Shown here piece after piece: positions 1 through 9,035 of a stretch of 64,000 nucleotides of DNA. Source of the DNA: Jutongia hominis. GTDB taxonomy: Bacteria; Bacillota; Clostridia; Lachnospirales; Lachnospiraceae. Each line of letters begins with the position of its first letter. Positions within the stretch are counted from its first letter, which is position 1. A program made the translations under genes and the position numbers. Location: NCBI RefSeq assembly GCF_014384965.1, contig NZ_JACRSW010000014.1, positions 62,001-126,000 of the forward strand, in the 5' to 3' direction. The notes below the pieces were generated by a model. It did no database searches. It was given only the letters and a program-made list of their open reading frames with translations, and was not told the DNA's origin.

Positions 1-967
1 ATACATATTTAACAACTTCCGCTCCTGTGATCATTCCATTGACACCTCTGACTCCGATCACCGTATAAGAAACCACCAGAAGCAATGCCTGCACGATCAG
101 GTAACGAATTTTAATTTTTTCCTGAATATCCAGCTTTCGATCCTGAATGTCACATTTTTCGTTCCATACTTCTGTCATGTCGCGAAGCAGTAAATCCTTT
201 AAAGCATATAGACGAATTTCCTTCCCTGTCGTGTATTTACTGAGAATTTCCCTGTAAAAATAATCATCCTTGCGAATTGCGTCCAGACTTTCCTCATAAA
301 TTTCATACTGCTTTTTGTTGCCCCTCTTGGATATCCACATAAAAAGGAACATAGAACACAGATTCAGCAGAAAAATAAGATATATGATCCACTTCGAGTT
401 TAGAATTTGCATTGCACCATTTCCAACCAGGTGCTGTTTCTTTGTTAATATCGGGACGAGTACGATAAATGCATAGAAGATGGAGGCAACATCACCAATC
501 AGCACTCCCAATTTATCGGAAAACCAATAAATGCCACCGCTCTCTTTCTCACCTTCTAATGCGGCAGTCAAAAGCTGCATACTCTCCTGCGATTCCAGTT
601 CCTGATAATCCAGACTTGCCGCTTTGCCCGAAATGTCTGCCTTGATCCGATAACGGATACTATCGCGCATAGCATTTCCTGCCTTGTCCAAAATATGGTA
701 TAGAAGTGTCATAACAAAAGTAATTCCCAAAAGCTGATAAACCATGCTCATAATATTACTTTTCGCTTCCTGTGCCACTAATGCATTTAAGATATCACAT
801 CCATATACAATCCCCACATATGGCAGCCCCGCCATAATAATGTTTTTTCCAAGATTACATGGCAGGATCCATTTACATAATCTGTGATTGATCCCAATGA
901 CATGCATAAATTTCTTGAAAATTTTTCCTACAGATTCTTTTTCGTTACTGATCGCATGCTTACTCAT
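1..967 (-). CDS. ABC transporter transmembrane subunit, partial (cut by left edge)
   Basis: The frame opens at ATG 967 (MSKHAISNEK...) and stays open to the window edge, giving about 322 residues without a stop. Hydrophobic segments near residues 35-60, 75-100, 160-185 and 205-225 match the membrane domain of an ABC exporter. The ATPase domain would lie off the window. The start codon overlaps the stop of the upstream ABC gene by 8 bases (ATGAGTAA), so the two are translationally coupled and probably form a heterodimeric exporter. The substrate cannot be told from sequence. Family call is firm for ABC membrane domain, inferred for pairing. Confidence 0.8.
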   Translation of the reverse strand, partial: MSKHAISNEKESVGKIFKKFMHVIGINHRLCKWILPCNLGKNIIMAGLPYVGIVYGCDILNALVAQEAKSNIMSMVYQLLGITFVMTLLYHILDKAGNAMRDSIRYRIKADISGKAASLDYQELESQESMQLLTAALEGEKESGGIYWFSDKLGVLIGDVASIFYAFIVLVPILTKKQHLVGNGAMQILNSKWIIYLIFLLNLCSMFLFMWISKRGNKKQYEIYEESLDAIRKDDYFYREILSKYTTGKEIRLYALKDLLLRDMTEVWNEKCDIQDRKLDIQEKIKIRYLIVQALLLVVSYTVIGVRGVNGMITGAEVVKYV

Positions 968-2906
968 CAGAATCACCACCTTTCTCATTATAATATTGAC
1001 TTTGTATCTCAAACATTCTGGCATACGCACCGTTTTCTTTCATCAATTCATCGTGCGTGCCATCCTCTTTCACCTGACCGTTTTCGTAATAAATAATGCG
1101 GTTACAGAATTTGGTACTTGCCAGACGATGGGAAATAAAAATTGTCGTTTTTCCCTGTGATAACCGATGATACTGCTCATAAACCGCTGTCTCAGCCAAC
1201 GGATCTAATGCACTGGTCGGCTCATCGAGCAATAAAAGCGGTGCATCCTTATATAAGGCTCTTGCCAGTAAGATACGTTGCAATTCTCCTCCTGAAAACG
1301 ATACACCATCTTTGTCCAAAAAGTTGGTAACAGACGTCTTTTCTTTCCTTGGCAAAGAACAGATCTTTTCCTCAATATCCGCAAGCCGCATTGCTTGCCG
1401 CAGCTTCTGCTCGTCAATATCTTCCTGTTTCTCACAGGCGATGTTTTCTGCTACCGAAGTTGCCATCACCATCATATCCTGAAATACCGCACCCACCAGC
1501 TTACGGTACTCTGTCTCCGGATAATCAGAAATCTCCCTGCCATTAATAAGAATCTGCCCTTTATTCGGATGATAAAAGCCACACAAAAGTTTCACTAAAG
1601 TAGTCTTTCCGGCTCCATTTACACCCACCAGTGCAATATTTTCTCCTGCCTTCACTTTAAGATTCAGATTATGTATCACATCATGTTCTGCACCGGGATA
1701 ACGAAAACATACATTTTTGAATTCAAGAGTGACACCTTTCTCCGTTTGATCTGTACCATCTTGGGGATAGATAGTTTTGGAAATTTCTTCTTGATCTGTA
1801 TCATTTTTTTGATAGAGCGTTTTTGAAGTCTCTTCTTGATCCGCCTTTCTTTCCTGATTTTCTTTATCTGTATTATGTTTGGAATCCGGCAAGTCCATAA
1901 AACTGCGATAATCGTTAATGCCCCAGTTACAACGAATCATCTCGCTGTTAGCACGTACAAAGCCGTCTCCCATATTGCCACCATTTAACCACCCTGCAAA
2001 TCCGGTAATAATTCCCAGATAAAATGTAAACGTGGTCGCATTTAATTCTCCCGCAAGAAATTGAGTCACCAGCACAGTATATGCAATGATGTCGCGCACG
2101 AACGACCAGATCGTGTCTGAAAGATGTGGCAGAAAATAATACATTTCCACGCGTTTCCATACCTTCATCCGCCTCTGAACTAATGTATTCATAACATCTA
2201 CAAACCACTTTTCCATACGGTACAGACGAATATCTTTACCATCTGTAGCCGATGTACTTCTCTGGAAAAAATATTCCACTCTGGAATCCGTTTCCCAGAT
2301 GGTTTCTCTGTATTTCCGGTAACCCTTTAGAGCAATTTTTCTCTCAATCATCACATTCATAATGCTCATGATCGCAAAAACCGGCAGAACCCACGGACAT
2401 CTCGGAATCAGTATGATCGTATATACAATAATTCCTAATAAATTAAATGCAAAAGGGGTAAACATGTCCATAATACGGCTCCAGCCATTCCATTCCACGC
2501 AGTAACTATATTTTGCACCATCCGCCAGTCGTTTTCCTTCTACACTCTCCAGAATTTGATAATCCACCGTCATAATTTTACTGATTACCTTCTTCTGGAC
2601 AGACTGAAACTGTACCTTGTAATTCTTCTTTTTTATCAGAAAATCATACTTCGCAGAAATGATTCCTATGATCATATTCCCAAGTACAAACACAAGCATT
2701 ATACCAAAAAAGGTTAAAAAATCAGCTCTTTTTTCAACCAGACTGATCGCAACACTCGGAATGATCGCTGCAATAAACGGAGCTAAAAATCCAGCTACAG
2801 AACGAATTGCAATATACCATGGATATTTATGATCTAAGCTGTACATCTCATGAAACACAAACTTCCAATTACTAAAAACCGGATATTCTTTATTCATTTT
2901 TTCCAT
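960..2906 (-). CDS. ABC exporter, fused membrane and ATPase domains
   Basis: A half-transporter of about 648 residues. The N-terminal part holds about six membrane helices. The ATPase domain has a Walker A (GVNGAGKTT), the signature SGGELQR, Walker B with LLLLDEPTSALDP and the switch His in FISHR, all intact. Between the domains is an unusual charged linker with three imperfect repeats of the form TDQEEISKTIY. ATG 2906 is taken as start; a TTG at 2930 and ATG 2897 are alternatives because the ribosome site is weak. It is followed by the coupled ABC gene at 967. Known family role: ATP-driven export of peptides, lipids or drugs; the substrate is unknown. Confidence 0.88.
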   Translation of the reverse strand: MEKMNKEYPVFSNWKFVFHEMYSLDHKYPWYIAIRSVAGFLAPFIAAIIPSVAISLVEKRADFLTFFGIMLVFVLGNMIIGIISAKYDFLIKKKNYKVQFQSVQKKVISKIMTVDYQILESVEGKRLADGAKYSYCVEWNGWSRIMDMFTPFAFNLLGIIVYTIILIPRCPWVLPVFAIMSIMNVMIERKIALKGYRKYRETIWETDSRVEYFFQRSTSATDGKDIRLYRMEKWFVDVMNTLVQRRMKVWKRVEMYYFLPHLSDTIWSFVRDIIAYTVLVTQFLAGELNATTFTFYLGIITGFAGWLNGGNMGDGFVRANSEMIRCNWGINDYRSFMDLPDSKHNTDKENQERKADQEETSKTLYQKNDTDQEEISKTIYPQDGTDQTEKGVTLEFKNVCFRYPGAEHDVIHNLNLKVKAGENIALVGVNGAGKTTLVKLLCGFYHPNKGQILINGREISDYPETEYRKLVGAVFQDMMVMATSVAENIACEKQEDIDEQKLRQAMRLADIEEKICSLPRKEKTSVTNFLDKDGVSFSGGELQRILLARALYKDAPLLLLDEPTSALDPLAETAVYEQYHRLSQGKTTIFISHRLASTKFCNRIIYYENGQVKEDGTHDELMKENGAYARMFEIQSQYYNEKGGDSDE

Positions 2907-3026
2907 ACCAAACCTGTAATCCTTTCTCAATCTTTCTTACCATATCAACTTTTGATTTAATAATTCAAATAATACAGTATACTATGCTAACTGTAAAGGA
3001 TACACATTGCTTTTTGCCACGAATTG

Positions 3027-3305
3027 CATAAAAAAGTGCAAAGCCAGCGCTTTGCACTCCAAGAATTGCTAAAGCAATTCTTGTTGATATACCACTACTA
3101 TACGAGCATTTTCCTATTCCATAAAAAAGTGCAAAGCCAGCGCTTTGCACTCCAAGAATTGCTAAAGCAATTCTTGTTGATATACCACTACTATACGAGC
3201 ATTTTCCTATTCCATAAAAAAGTGCAAAGCCAGCGCTTTGCACTCCAAGAATTGCTAAAGCAATTCTTGTTGATATACCACTACTGTATGAGCAATTTCC
3301 TATTC
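3027..3305. repeat. Tandem repeat, 3 x 93 bp, two hairpins per unit
   Basis: Three nearly identical 93-bp units start at 3027, 3120 and 3213. Each unit holds two perfect stem-loops: GTGCAAAGC-cagc-GCTTTGCAC (3036-3057 in unit 1) and AAGAATTGC-taaa-GCAATTCTT (3061-3082). The third unit has a few changes near its end. The unit length is a multiple of three, so both strands read open, but no ribosome site or protein family supports a gene. It lies between the ABC exporter and the terminator of the BASS gene. It resembles REP/BIME-type intergenic repeats. Confidence 0.9.
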
Positions 3306-3312
3306 CATAACA

Positions 3313-3345
3313 AAAAAGCCATTCCACATTTATGAAACGGCTTTT
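3313..3345 (-). terminator. Terminator of the BASS transporter gene
   Basis: On the minus strand a stem (AGCCGTTTCA pairing with TGGAATGGCT, with G-U pairs) is followed by a run of T. It lies about 80 bases after the stop of the transporter gene. Confidence 0.7.
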
Positions 3346-3426
3346 CTGATACTATTTTTCTTACATCTGAAACGTAATTACGCTAACCTGTCAAAATCTT
3401 AAATCAGCTACTGCTTTAAAAGCATT

Positions 3427-4440
3427 TTAGGCTTCGCTTTCCTGCTTCTTTTCTTTTAATCTGTCTTTTAATGCAAATGCACCGGCAAGTAACGTTCCTG
3501 AAATAGAATGCCATGTGCAGGATACCGCACAGATAATAGCAGATTCCGGAGCTGATGCAAACTGTGCTGTTGTCGTTGCAAGATTTGTAGCAAGTCCGGC
3601 ATTTTGCATACCGACTTCGATTGAGATCGTTCTCTTCTTTGCTGTATTCATTCCGACAAGCTTTCCTGCACCATAACCAAGTAAATAACCAAGTCCGTTA
3701 TGTAAAAGAACAGCAACAAAGATCACAACACCGGATTCAAAGAATTTAGAACCCTGTGAAGAAACAACGCCACCAACGACACAGGCAAGACCAAGAACAG
3801 CGATACCCGGCATAACCTTTTGTAATTCCATAAATAATTTCTTCTTACCAAATAAGTAATTTAATAAAAATCCAATTGCAACCGGCAAAATAACCGTTTC
3901 AACGATAGATACAAACATTGGAAGCGCACTGATCGAAATATGTGTTCCACTGGCAAGAAGTGATACCAAAAATGGGGTCATAAATGGGGAAAGGATTGTT
4001 GATACTGTTGTCATTCCAACCGAAAAGGCAACATCTCCGCCACAAAGATAAGACATGATGTTTGATGAAACACCGCCAGGACAACATCCGACTAAAATAA
4101 GTCCAAGTCCGATTGCATCGGGAAGTGCAAGTGCTTTGGTGATTCCTAATGCTAAGAACGGCATGATCAGATACTGGGCAATCGCTCCAACGCAGATATC
4201 AAAAGGTCTCTTTGCTAAGATTTTAAAATCCTGTGCTGTCAACGTAAGTCCCATGCTGAACATGATAATACCAATGATAATAGACTGGTTCGTAAATTTG
4301 TTTGCAACAAAATCAACAAACAACATATTGTTTACCCATGCCATCATACCGGGTACAAAGAATGTGATCACCGCAATCGCTATAACAACGATTGATGTGT
4401 AATCGGATAAAAATTTACTGACTTTTTGTAATGCTTTCAT
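3427..4440 (-). CDS. Bile acid:sodium symporter (BASS) family transporter
   Basis: A 337-residue membrane protein with about nine to ten helices. Family motifs are visible: FSMGLTLTAQDF near residue 62, GCCPGGVSSN near 118, and the sodium-site segment EVGMQNAGLA near 274. The family moves organic anions such as keto acids, pantoate or bile acids with sodium. Translation starts at ATG 4440 behind AAGGAGG. Its mRNA begins with a T-box leader (4507-4760), so it is likely turned on when one tRNA is uncharged. That points to an amino-acid-related substrate, for example a keto acid, rather than bile acids; this is inference. Confidence 0.85.
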   Translation of the reverse strand: MKALQKVSKFLSDYTSIVVIAIAVITFFVPGMMAWVNNMLFVDFVANKFTNQSIIIGIIMFSMGLTLTAQDFKILAKRPFDICVGAIAQYLIMPFLALGITKALALPDAIGLGLILVGCCPGGVSSNIMSYLCGGDVAFSVGMTTVSTILSPFMTPFLVSLLASGTHISISALPMFVSIVETVILPVAIGFLLNYLFGKKKLFMELQKVMPGIAVLGLACVVGGVVSSQGSKFFESGVVIFVAVLLHNGLGYLLGYGAGKLVGMNTAKKRTISIEVGMQNAGLATNLATTTAQFASAPESAIICAVSCTWHSISGTLLAGAFALKDRLKEKKQESEA

Positions 4441-4506
4441 GATGTTCCTCCTTAATATCTGCTCACTAAAACTCTTCTAAGCGGCAGAGTGGTTTCAATT
4501 TATACG

Positions 4507-4760
4507 AAAAAAGTCCCTTTTCTAGTCGTTCGACTAAAAAAGGGACGAATATAATCCGCGTTACCACCCTGATTCTGTAAAATCATTACAGCTCTTCACA
4601 TACCAACATATGCTATCCATATAACGGTGGAAACCGACAAAACTTACCGGCAATGCATCACTATCGCTTGCTTTCAGCCTGCTTCTTAGAGAGGATATCC
4701 TGATTTGTTCATTACCTGTTTACACCGACCACAGGCTCTCTGCAAATAAAACTTCATCAG
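4507..4760 (-). promoter_or_regulatory. T-box riboswitch leader
   Basis: The minus strand carries the T-box antiterminator core AGGGTGGTAACGCGG (4556-4570). It is followed by a strong terminator stem, GTCCC...GGGAC with an inner TAGTCG/CGACTA helix (4513-4546), and six T (4507-4512). Upstream, AGAGAG (about 4735-4742) can pair with CTCTCT (about 4689-4694) as the base of Stem I. The specifier codon could not be assigned safely; an ATC (Ile) just before CTCTCT is a candidate only. The leader ends about 65 bases before the BASS start codon. Confidence 0.92.
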
Positions 4761-4815
4761 ACATTGTTCTCATCAACGAATTTTGGTGAACATTTTTTTG
4801 TATTTTCAATATTGT

Positions 4816-4843
4816 ATTATAGTACGCTTTTTTGATATGTCAA
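4816..4843 (-). promoter_or_regulatory. Sigma-A promoter of the T-box transcript
   Basis: Perfect TTGACA (4838-4843) and TATAAT (4816-4821) on the minus strand, 16 bases apart. It lies just upstream of the T-box leader. Confidence 0.85.
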
Positions 4844-4963
4844 GAGATTTTGTATTTTTTTTTGAATGGTATTTTACCTTTGTGATCAATGCTGGTTAAT
4901 AGTAAATTTCATGAAATCGCCACATATTTTCCTTTCTCGAAATTTTAACGTTATTTGGCTTTC

Positions 4964-5506
4964 CTATGAAAAATCATAGCGTACCACTTCACAATTATCA
5001 ATTCCCCATGCAGCATATTCCTCATTTGTCATATCATAAAAATACGATTGTACCACCCGTGCGATTCCGTTATGGGCAACCAAAATATATGTTTTTTGAT
5101 CAGACTCTTTCCTGATATCGTCTAACAGATTATAAATTCTTTGTGCTAACCGGAACATAGATTCTCCGCCATCATAGCTGTCAAGAAATTGCATTTTTGC
5201 TTTTTGAAACTCTGCACCATCTCTTGGTGTTGACTCCCATTTTCCGAAATTCTGTTCTTTCAGTCTTGGCTCCATGCGTGCCGGTATTCCTGTGATCTTA
5301 GCGATGTGTTTTGCCGTATCCGCTGCACGCATAAGCGGTGAATATAAGATTTCATCTGCCTCTAACTTATCTGCTAAGATCTTTTCGCCTGTTTGCATTG
5401 CCTGCTCATGCCCTTTCTTAGTCAAAGCGATATCTGTCGCACCACAAATCTTATTTTCCACATTCCAGATCGTCTGTCCGTGTCTTACAAAATAGAAATG
5501 TCCCAT
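4964..5506 (-). CDS. Histidine phosphatase family protein (phosphoglycerate-mutase-like)
   Basis: 180 residues, a full-length member of the histidine phosphatase superfamily. The catalytic RHG motif is in FVRHGQT at residues 5-11. The second catalytic His is in VAHNGIARVV near residue 144. Such enzymes remove phosphate from small molecules (sugar phosphates, ribazole phosphate) through a phosphohistidine; the substrate cannot be told here. The start is behind GAGGA. It is a single gene whose neighbours do not suggest a pathway. Confidence 0.85.
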   Translation of the reverse strand: MGHFYFVRHGQTIWNVENKICGATDIALTKKGHEQAMQTGEKILADKLEADEILYSPLMRAADTAKHIAKITGIPARMEPRLKEQNFGKWESTPRDGAEFQKAKMQFLDSYDGGESMFRLAQRIYNLLDDIRKESDQKTYILVAHNGIARVVQSYFYDMTNEEYAAWGIDNCEVVRYDFS

Positions 5507-5741
5507 CTTTTTTCCTCTTTTCTTTTATCAACCAAAACGCTGTCCGTTCTGCCTAAGCAGTTTCTTATCACTATTGATGATATCATAAAATCAATATTTG
5601 TAAATATATCGCACTTTTGAAAAAACAATATAGATACATTGCTATCGATCATTTATTCCTAAAACAAAAAATCTCACAATATGAATATTTTCCTATCCAA
5701 AAAATGAAAATAACACTGAAAAAAATTTGGAGGATATCATC

Positions 5742-6260
5742 ATGAGACAGACAAAAAAGAAAAAATCAGGTGTTATTTTAATAGTATTAGTAGTGGCGAT
5801 CCTTGCAGCGATCGCAGGAATTGCATGGTATCTGTACAACAAAAACAATGCACAGGAAGAAGCAGCAGGACATTATATTGAACAGAAAGTGGAAAAGATC
5901 GAGTATACGGATATTGCAAAAGCAAAAGCCGGTGATACGGTTGCTTTTGGAAAATATGATGATGAAAAAATTGCCTGGAAAGTTTTAGAAAAGAAAGATA
6001 ATGAACTGATCCTGCTTTCCGATCATTGTATCGCAAAACATGCTTATCATGACAAAAACAAGGCTGTTACCTGGGAAACCTGTGCGCTTAGAAAATGGTT
6101 AAATGAATTTTTTTATCAAAAAACATTTTCTGATAAAGAGAAAGCACAGATCATAAAGACAAAAGTCGTCAATGAAGACAATGACGCTTTTGATACATAT
6201 GAAACACTAAACCGGGTTTTTCCCATTTCTTTTTCATGGGACATGAGATCGGAAACCTGA
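5742..6260 (+). CDS. Membrane-anchored DUF6273 protein, C-terminally truncated
   Basis: Start ATG 5742 follows GGAGG at 5729-5733, giving about 172 residues. A lysine-rich start and one membrane helix (residues about 9-29) are followed by an outward domain. That domain has the DUF6273 pattern, with VAFGKYDDEKIAWKVL followed by TWETCALRKWLNEFFY. Family members continue for another strand-rich segment, but this one ends abruptly in a tail (RVFPISFSWDMRSET) that does not look like the family. A deletion or frameshift near 6215 is likely. It converges on the next gene with only 5 bases between. Confidence 0.65.
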   Translation: MRQTKKKKSGVILIVLVVAILAAIAGIAWYLYNKNNAQEEAAGHYIEQKVEKIEYTDIAKAKAGDTVAFGKYDDEKIAWKVLEKKDNELILLSDHCIAKHAYHDKNKAVTWETCALRKWLNEFFYQKTFSDKEKAQIIKTKVVNEDNDAFDTYETLNRVFPISFSWDMRSET

Positions 6261-6265
6261 CTCCA

Positions 6266-6583
6266 TTATTCCAAAGCCGGTATCCAGTAACTTAACACGA
6301 TAATAAAGCATACAGTGCTCGGAATAAAGTACAAAAAATTCACAAACTTCTGCCTCGCTTTTACAGTTGCAAAGCAAAGCAGATTAGCAATCAAAAGCGG
6401 AACAAAACCAATTGTCAATGCCATTCCCGCAATATCCCATGCTTCCATTGGCAACATTGCATCAGGATTTGTTACTGTAACATTATGCGTAAAATATGGA
6501 ATAGCAAAATAGATCAGACAAATAACTCCAACAATATTTAATGCAATTATGAACCATAATAAAATGTTCTTCGTTTGTTTCAT
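6266..6583 (-). CDS. Small membrane protein, unknown function
   Basis: 105 residues with three to four hydrophobic segments (about residues 8-30, 48-70 and 80-102). ATG 6583 is chosen because GGAGGAG lies just before it; a longer reading from GTG 6598 would put that site inside the gene. No family recognised. Immediately upstream lies a shortened copy of the leader found before the DUF6061 genes. Confidence 0.6.
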   Translation of the reverse strand: MKQTKNILLWFIIALNIVGVICLIYFAIPYFTHNVTVTNPDAMLPMEAWDIAGMALTIGFVPLLIANLLCFATVKARQKFVNFLYFIPSTVCFIIVLSYWIPALE

Positions 6584-6602
6584 TTTCTTCTCCTCCACAA
6601 CT

Positions 6603-6705
6603 TCAGATTGAGATTTTACCTGTTTTAAGAGATTTAATAACTATTAAATTTTGTCATTAAATTTTTTGCAAAGCTTTGATAACACATTATAACACAAAAT
6701 GTAAC
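6603..6705. repeat. Partial copy of the DUF6061-element leader
   Basis: Starts with the same bases as the leaders at 16459, 37575 and 52684 (GATTGAGATTT-ACCTGTTTT). It follows them to about 6690, then jumps to the TATAACACAAAAT segment that lies some 105 bases further on in the full copies. No DUF6061 gene follows. It is an internally deleted relic. Confidence 0.7.
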
Positions 6706-6792
6706 CATCACCTAAATCATTATACAAAAGAATTGCCCTTTTCAATATTTAATTTTCCAAAAACTTAATTACGCTAAAAAACAATCACACAC

Positions 6793-6830
6793 AAAGGAGC
6801 AGAAAACGCAAATACGTTTGCTGCTCCTTT
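6793..6830 (-). terminator. Terminator after the DUF2500 gene
   Basis: Stem AAAGGAGCAG / CTGCTCCTTT with an inner AAACG/CGTTT helix begins right after the stop codon at 6833. A TTTGTGTG tract follows on the minus strand. Confidence 0.75.
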
Positions 6831-6832
6831 TG

Positions 6833-7186
6833 TTATTGTTCAAATCCAAGATATCTGCTACCCTGAAATGTCAGCTTTCCTTCATCACCTTCCACTAACA
6901 TACCATACTCAGAGTCGTCAACCGATAATTCCATTCTGTCTCCGCTTTCTACCTGAAACGTCACATAATATGTTGTATCCGTACTCATCCCTGTCATTCC
7001 TCCGCTATTACCATGATAATGCGAATCTACTTCCATCCTTTTTGCTACGACCTTTGCCGGTACGGTTAATCTTGGTGAATGATTATTCTTATTCCATGTA
7101 CTGATTCCATGAATCACTGTAAAAATAATAATTCCTGATGCAATACAAAACATAACTACAAAAATAAGTTGTAATAAACCAAACAT
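6833..7186 (-). CDS. DUF2500 family protein
   Basis: 117 residues. One N-terminal membrane helix (about 5-27) is followed by a soluble domain with the family pattern: a short GISTWNKNNHSPRLTVPAKV segment, then TTYYVTFQVESGDRMEL and GDEGKLTFQGSRYLGFE at the end. The length is normal for DUF2500. The function of the family is unknown; the architecture suggests a membrane-tethered beta domain. It is a single gene with its own terminator. Confidence 0.85.
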   Translation of the reverse strand: MFGLLQLIFVVMFCIASGIIIFTVIHGISTWNKNNHSPRLTVPAKVVAKRMEVDSHYHGNSGGMTGMSTDTTYYVTFQVESGDRMELSVDDSEYGMLVEGDEGKLTFQGSRYLGFEQ

Positions 7187-7274
7187 ATTCTTCTTTCCCC
7201 TTATCTTACGCTGTTGTTATAAAATAGTATAATACTTTCTACTAAAAAAAGATACCTAAATTTATTTGCAATGA

Positions 7275-8444
7275 CTACCAATTGACAAAATACTGCTTTA
7301 CAAGCTTTTGCAAATGAGCAGTTGCATTCCTTTTTTCCATTGCATGAATCTGTTCCTGTTCAGATAAGATATCCTTCACGGCAAGACAGTCATCAAACAA
7401 ACCACTCTGTTTGCATTGTATCACATCATCTCCAAAGCAGCCGGCTATTGCCAGAACCCTTTTATGATATTTCTTTGCAAGGGATGCGACACCTGCAGGT
7501 GTTTTTCCCATTAATGTCTGTGCATCCAGTCTGCCTTCTCCGGTGATCACAAGATCAGCCTGTGTAATCTTTTCTTCTAATCCGATCTCATCTAATACAA
7601 TGTCAATCCCCGGTCGCAGCATACCATTTAAAAACATCATAAAAGCATATCCTATGCCACCTGCCGCTCCTGCTCCCGGTGTATTTCTATTCCCCTTGGG
7701 GTGTATTCGTTTTTTGTCCTGCCAGGCAGTATCTTCTACGAGATTTGCAAATTGCTCCATTGCACTGTCCATCTTATCTGTCTCTTTTTCTGTAGCACCC
7801 TTTTGAGGACCATATATCCTGCTGCAGCCTGATACACCAACCAACGGATTCTTTACATCACAGGCAATTTGAAATTGACACTTCAAAAGATTCTCTGATA
7901 CATCTTCTGTTCTAATATTAACTATCTTTTCTAATCCTTTTGCACCGAAAGGGACTTCCTTTCCCGATACGTCATAAAAATGATAGCCCAATGCCTGTAA
8001 CATCCCAACTCCGGCATCGTTTGTTGCACTTCCTCCGATTCCGATAATAAATCTGGTACATCCCTGACGAATCGCATTCTGTATCAATTCTCCGACACCA
8101 TACGTCGTTGTATGCAAAGGATTCCGCTTTTCTTCCGGCACAAGCGGCAGTCCGGCAGCCTGTGCCATTTCAATCACAGCAGTCTTTTCTAAATTACGCT
8201 CATACCACAGATACGATGCTTTAATCGGATTTCCAAGCGGTCCGGTTACCATGCAAGTGCGTTTTGTCACTTTTTGCTGATAGGTTAATGCCTCCAGAGT
8301 TCCCTCTCCTCCATCCGCAACCGGATATACTTTTATATTCCATGCAGGATAAATGTTTTGTATTGCCTTTTTAATTGCATTTCCAGCTTCTAACGAAGTC
8401 ATGCTGCCTTTGAAAGAATCCATTGCAATGATAATTTCTTTCAT
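7275..8444 (-). CDS. Glycerate kinase (glycerate 2-kinase type)
   Basis: 389 residues, full length. Family signatures: IIIAMDSFKGSMTSLEA at the N terminus, VADGGEGT near residue 44, IGIGGSATNDAGVGML near 135 and ITGEGRLDAQTLMGKTP near 300. The enzyme phosphorylates D-glycerate with ATP to phosphoglycerate, linking glyoxylate/sugar-acid breakdown to glycolysis. The start overlaps the end of an acetyltransferase relic by 4 bases, but no sugar-acid genes are next to it. Confidence 0.92.
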   Translation of the reverse strand: MKEIIIAMDSFKGSMTSLEAGNAIKKAIQNIYPAWNIKVYPVADGGEGTLEALTYQQKVTKRTCMVTGPLGNPIKASYLWYERNLEKTAVIEMAQAAGLPLVPEEKRNPLHTTTYGVGELIQNAIRQGCTRFIIGIGGSATNDAGVGMLQALGYHFYDVSGKEVPFGAKGLEKIVNIRTEDVSENLLKCQFQIACDVKNPLVGVSGCSRIYGPQKGATEKETDKMDSAMEQFANLVEDTAWQDKKRIHPKGNRNTPGAGAAGGIGYAFMMFLNGMLRPGIDIVLDEIGLEEKITQADLVITGEGRLDAQTLMGKTPAGVASLAKKYHKRVLAIAGCFGDDVIQCKQSGLFDDCLAVKDILSEQEQIHAMEKRNATAHLQKLVKQYFVNW

Positions 8445-8902
8445 CTTTTCTTCACCTTCGGACTTTTATATATTACAAAAAATAAATTTCTACCGATATA
8501 TTTTATCCTATATGCAAAGCTAAAACAACTGCATTTTCTATAATACCGAAAGTGCGAAACATGGCCGAGATCCTTATACCCTAATTTCTTAAGCAATTCG
8601 ATACCGGCTATATTCTCGCATTCTGTAAAACTGATAAACTCCCATTCCGGAGCCATCTTATTGAGATGCTCATGCAAAACGGTTAGAGCCTCAAAAGCAT
8701 ATCCTTGTCGATGATATTTATAAGAAAAAGTATATCCTAAGGAAATTGTATTATCCTTTGGCTTAACAATTATTTCACCAATCATTTCTTTTGTTTCTTT
8801 TAGAGCTACTGCAATCATACAAGGCGAATCGATTGATATTGCATCATTTCTATTTCTCATCTTCGTTAAGACCAAATTTATTACATATTTCTTCTGCCTC
8901 AA
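8441..8902 (-). pseudogene. GNAT acetyltransferase relic (copy 1 of 3)
   Basis: Residues about 17-100 match the middle of the intact acetyltransferase at 29287-29802 almost word for word (for example GYTFSYKYHRQGYAFEALTV). The N-terminal ~55 residues of that protein are missing. The C terminus departs after KKLGYKDLGHV into an unrelated basic tail. It is therefore a fragment that kept the acetyl-CoA-binding core but lost both ends. Just upstream (8903-8960) the minus strand has a 28-codon stub, MDITWKVTAEDIEAEE..., that looks like another truncated gene start. Confidence 0.75.
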
Positions 8903-9035
8903 TATCTTCGGCAGTGACTTTCCACGTAATATCCATATAGACTTCTTCTATTCCTTTTTTTGACAGCCCACTTAACAATGAAATATAATGCAAGCAAAAC
9001 AATTAGTGCTTTGGCATAATTTTGTGTTCTGTTCA

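Noticed and set aside
3027..3305. CRISPR-like array
   Set aside because: The repeats are 93 bp, back to back without variable spacers, and built of hairpins.
3024..3335. Protein-coding frame of about 100 codons across the tandem repeat, on both strands
   Set aside because: Arises because the repeat length is a multiple of three; no ribosome site or family.
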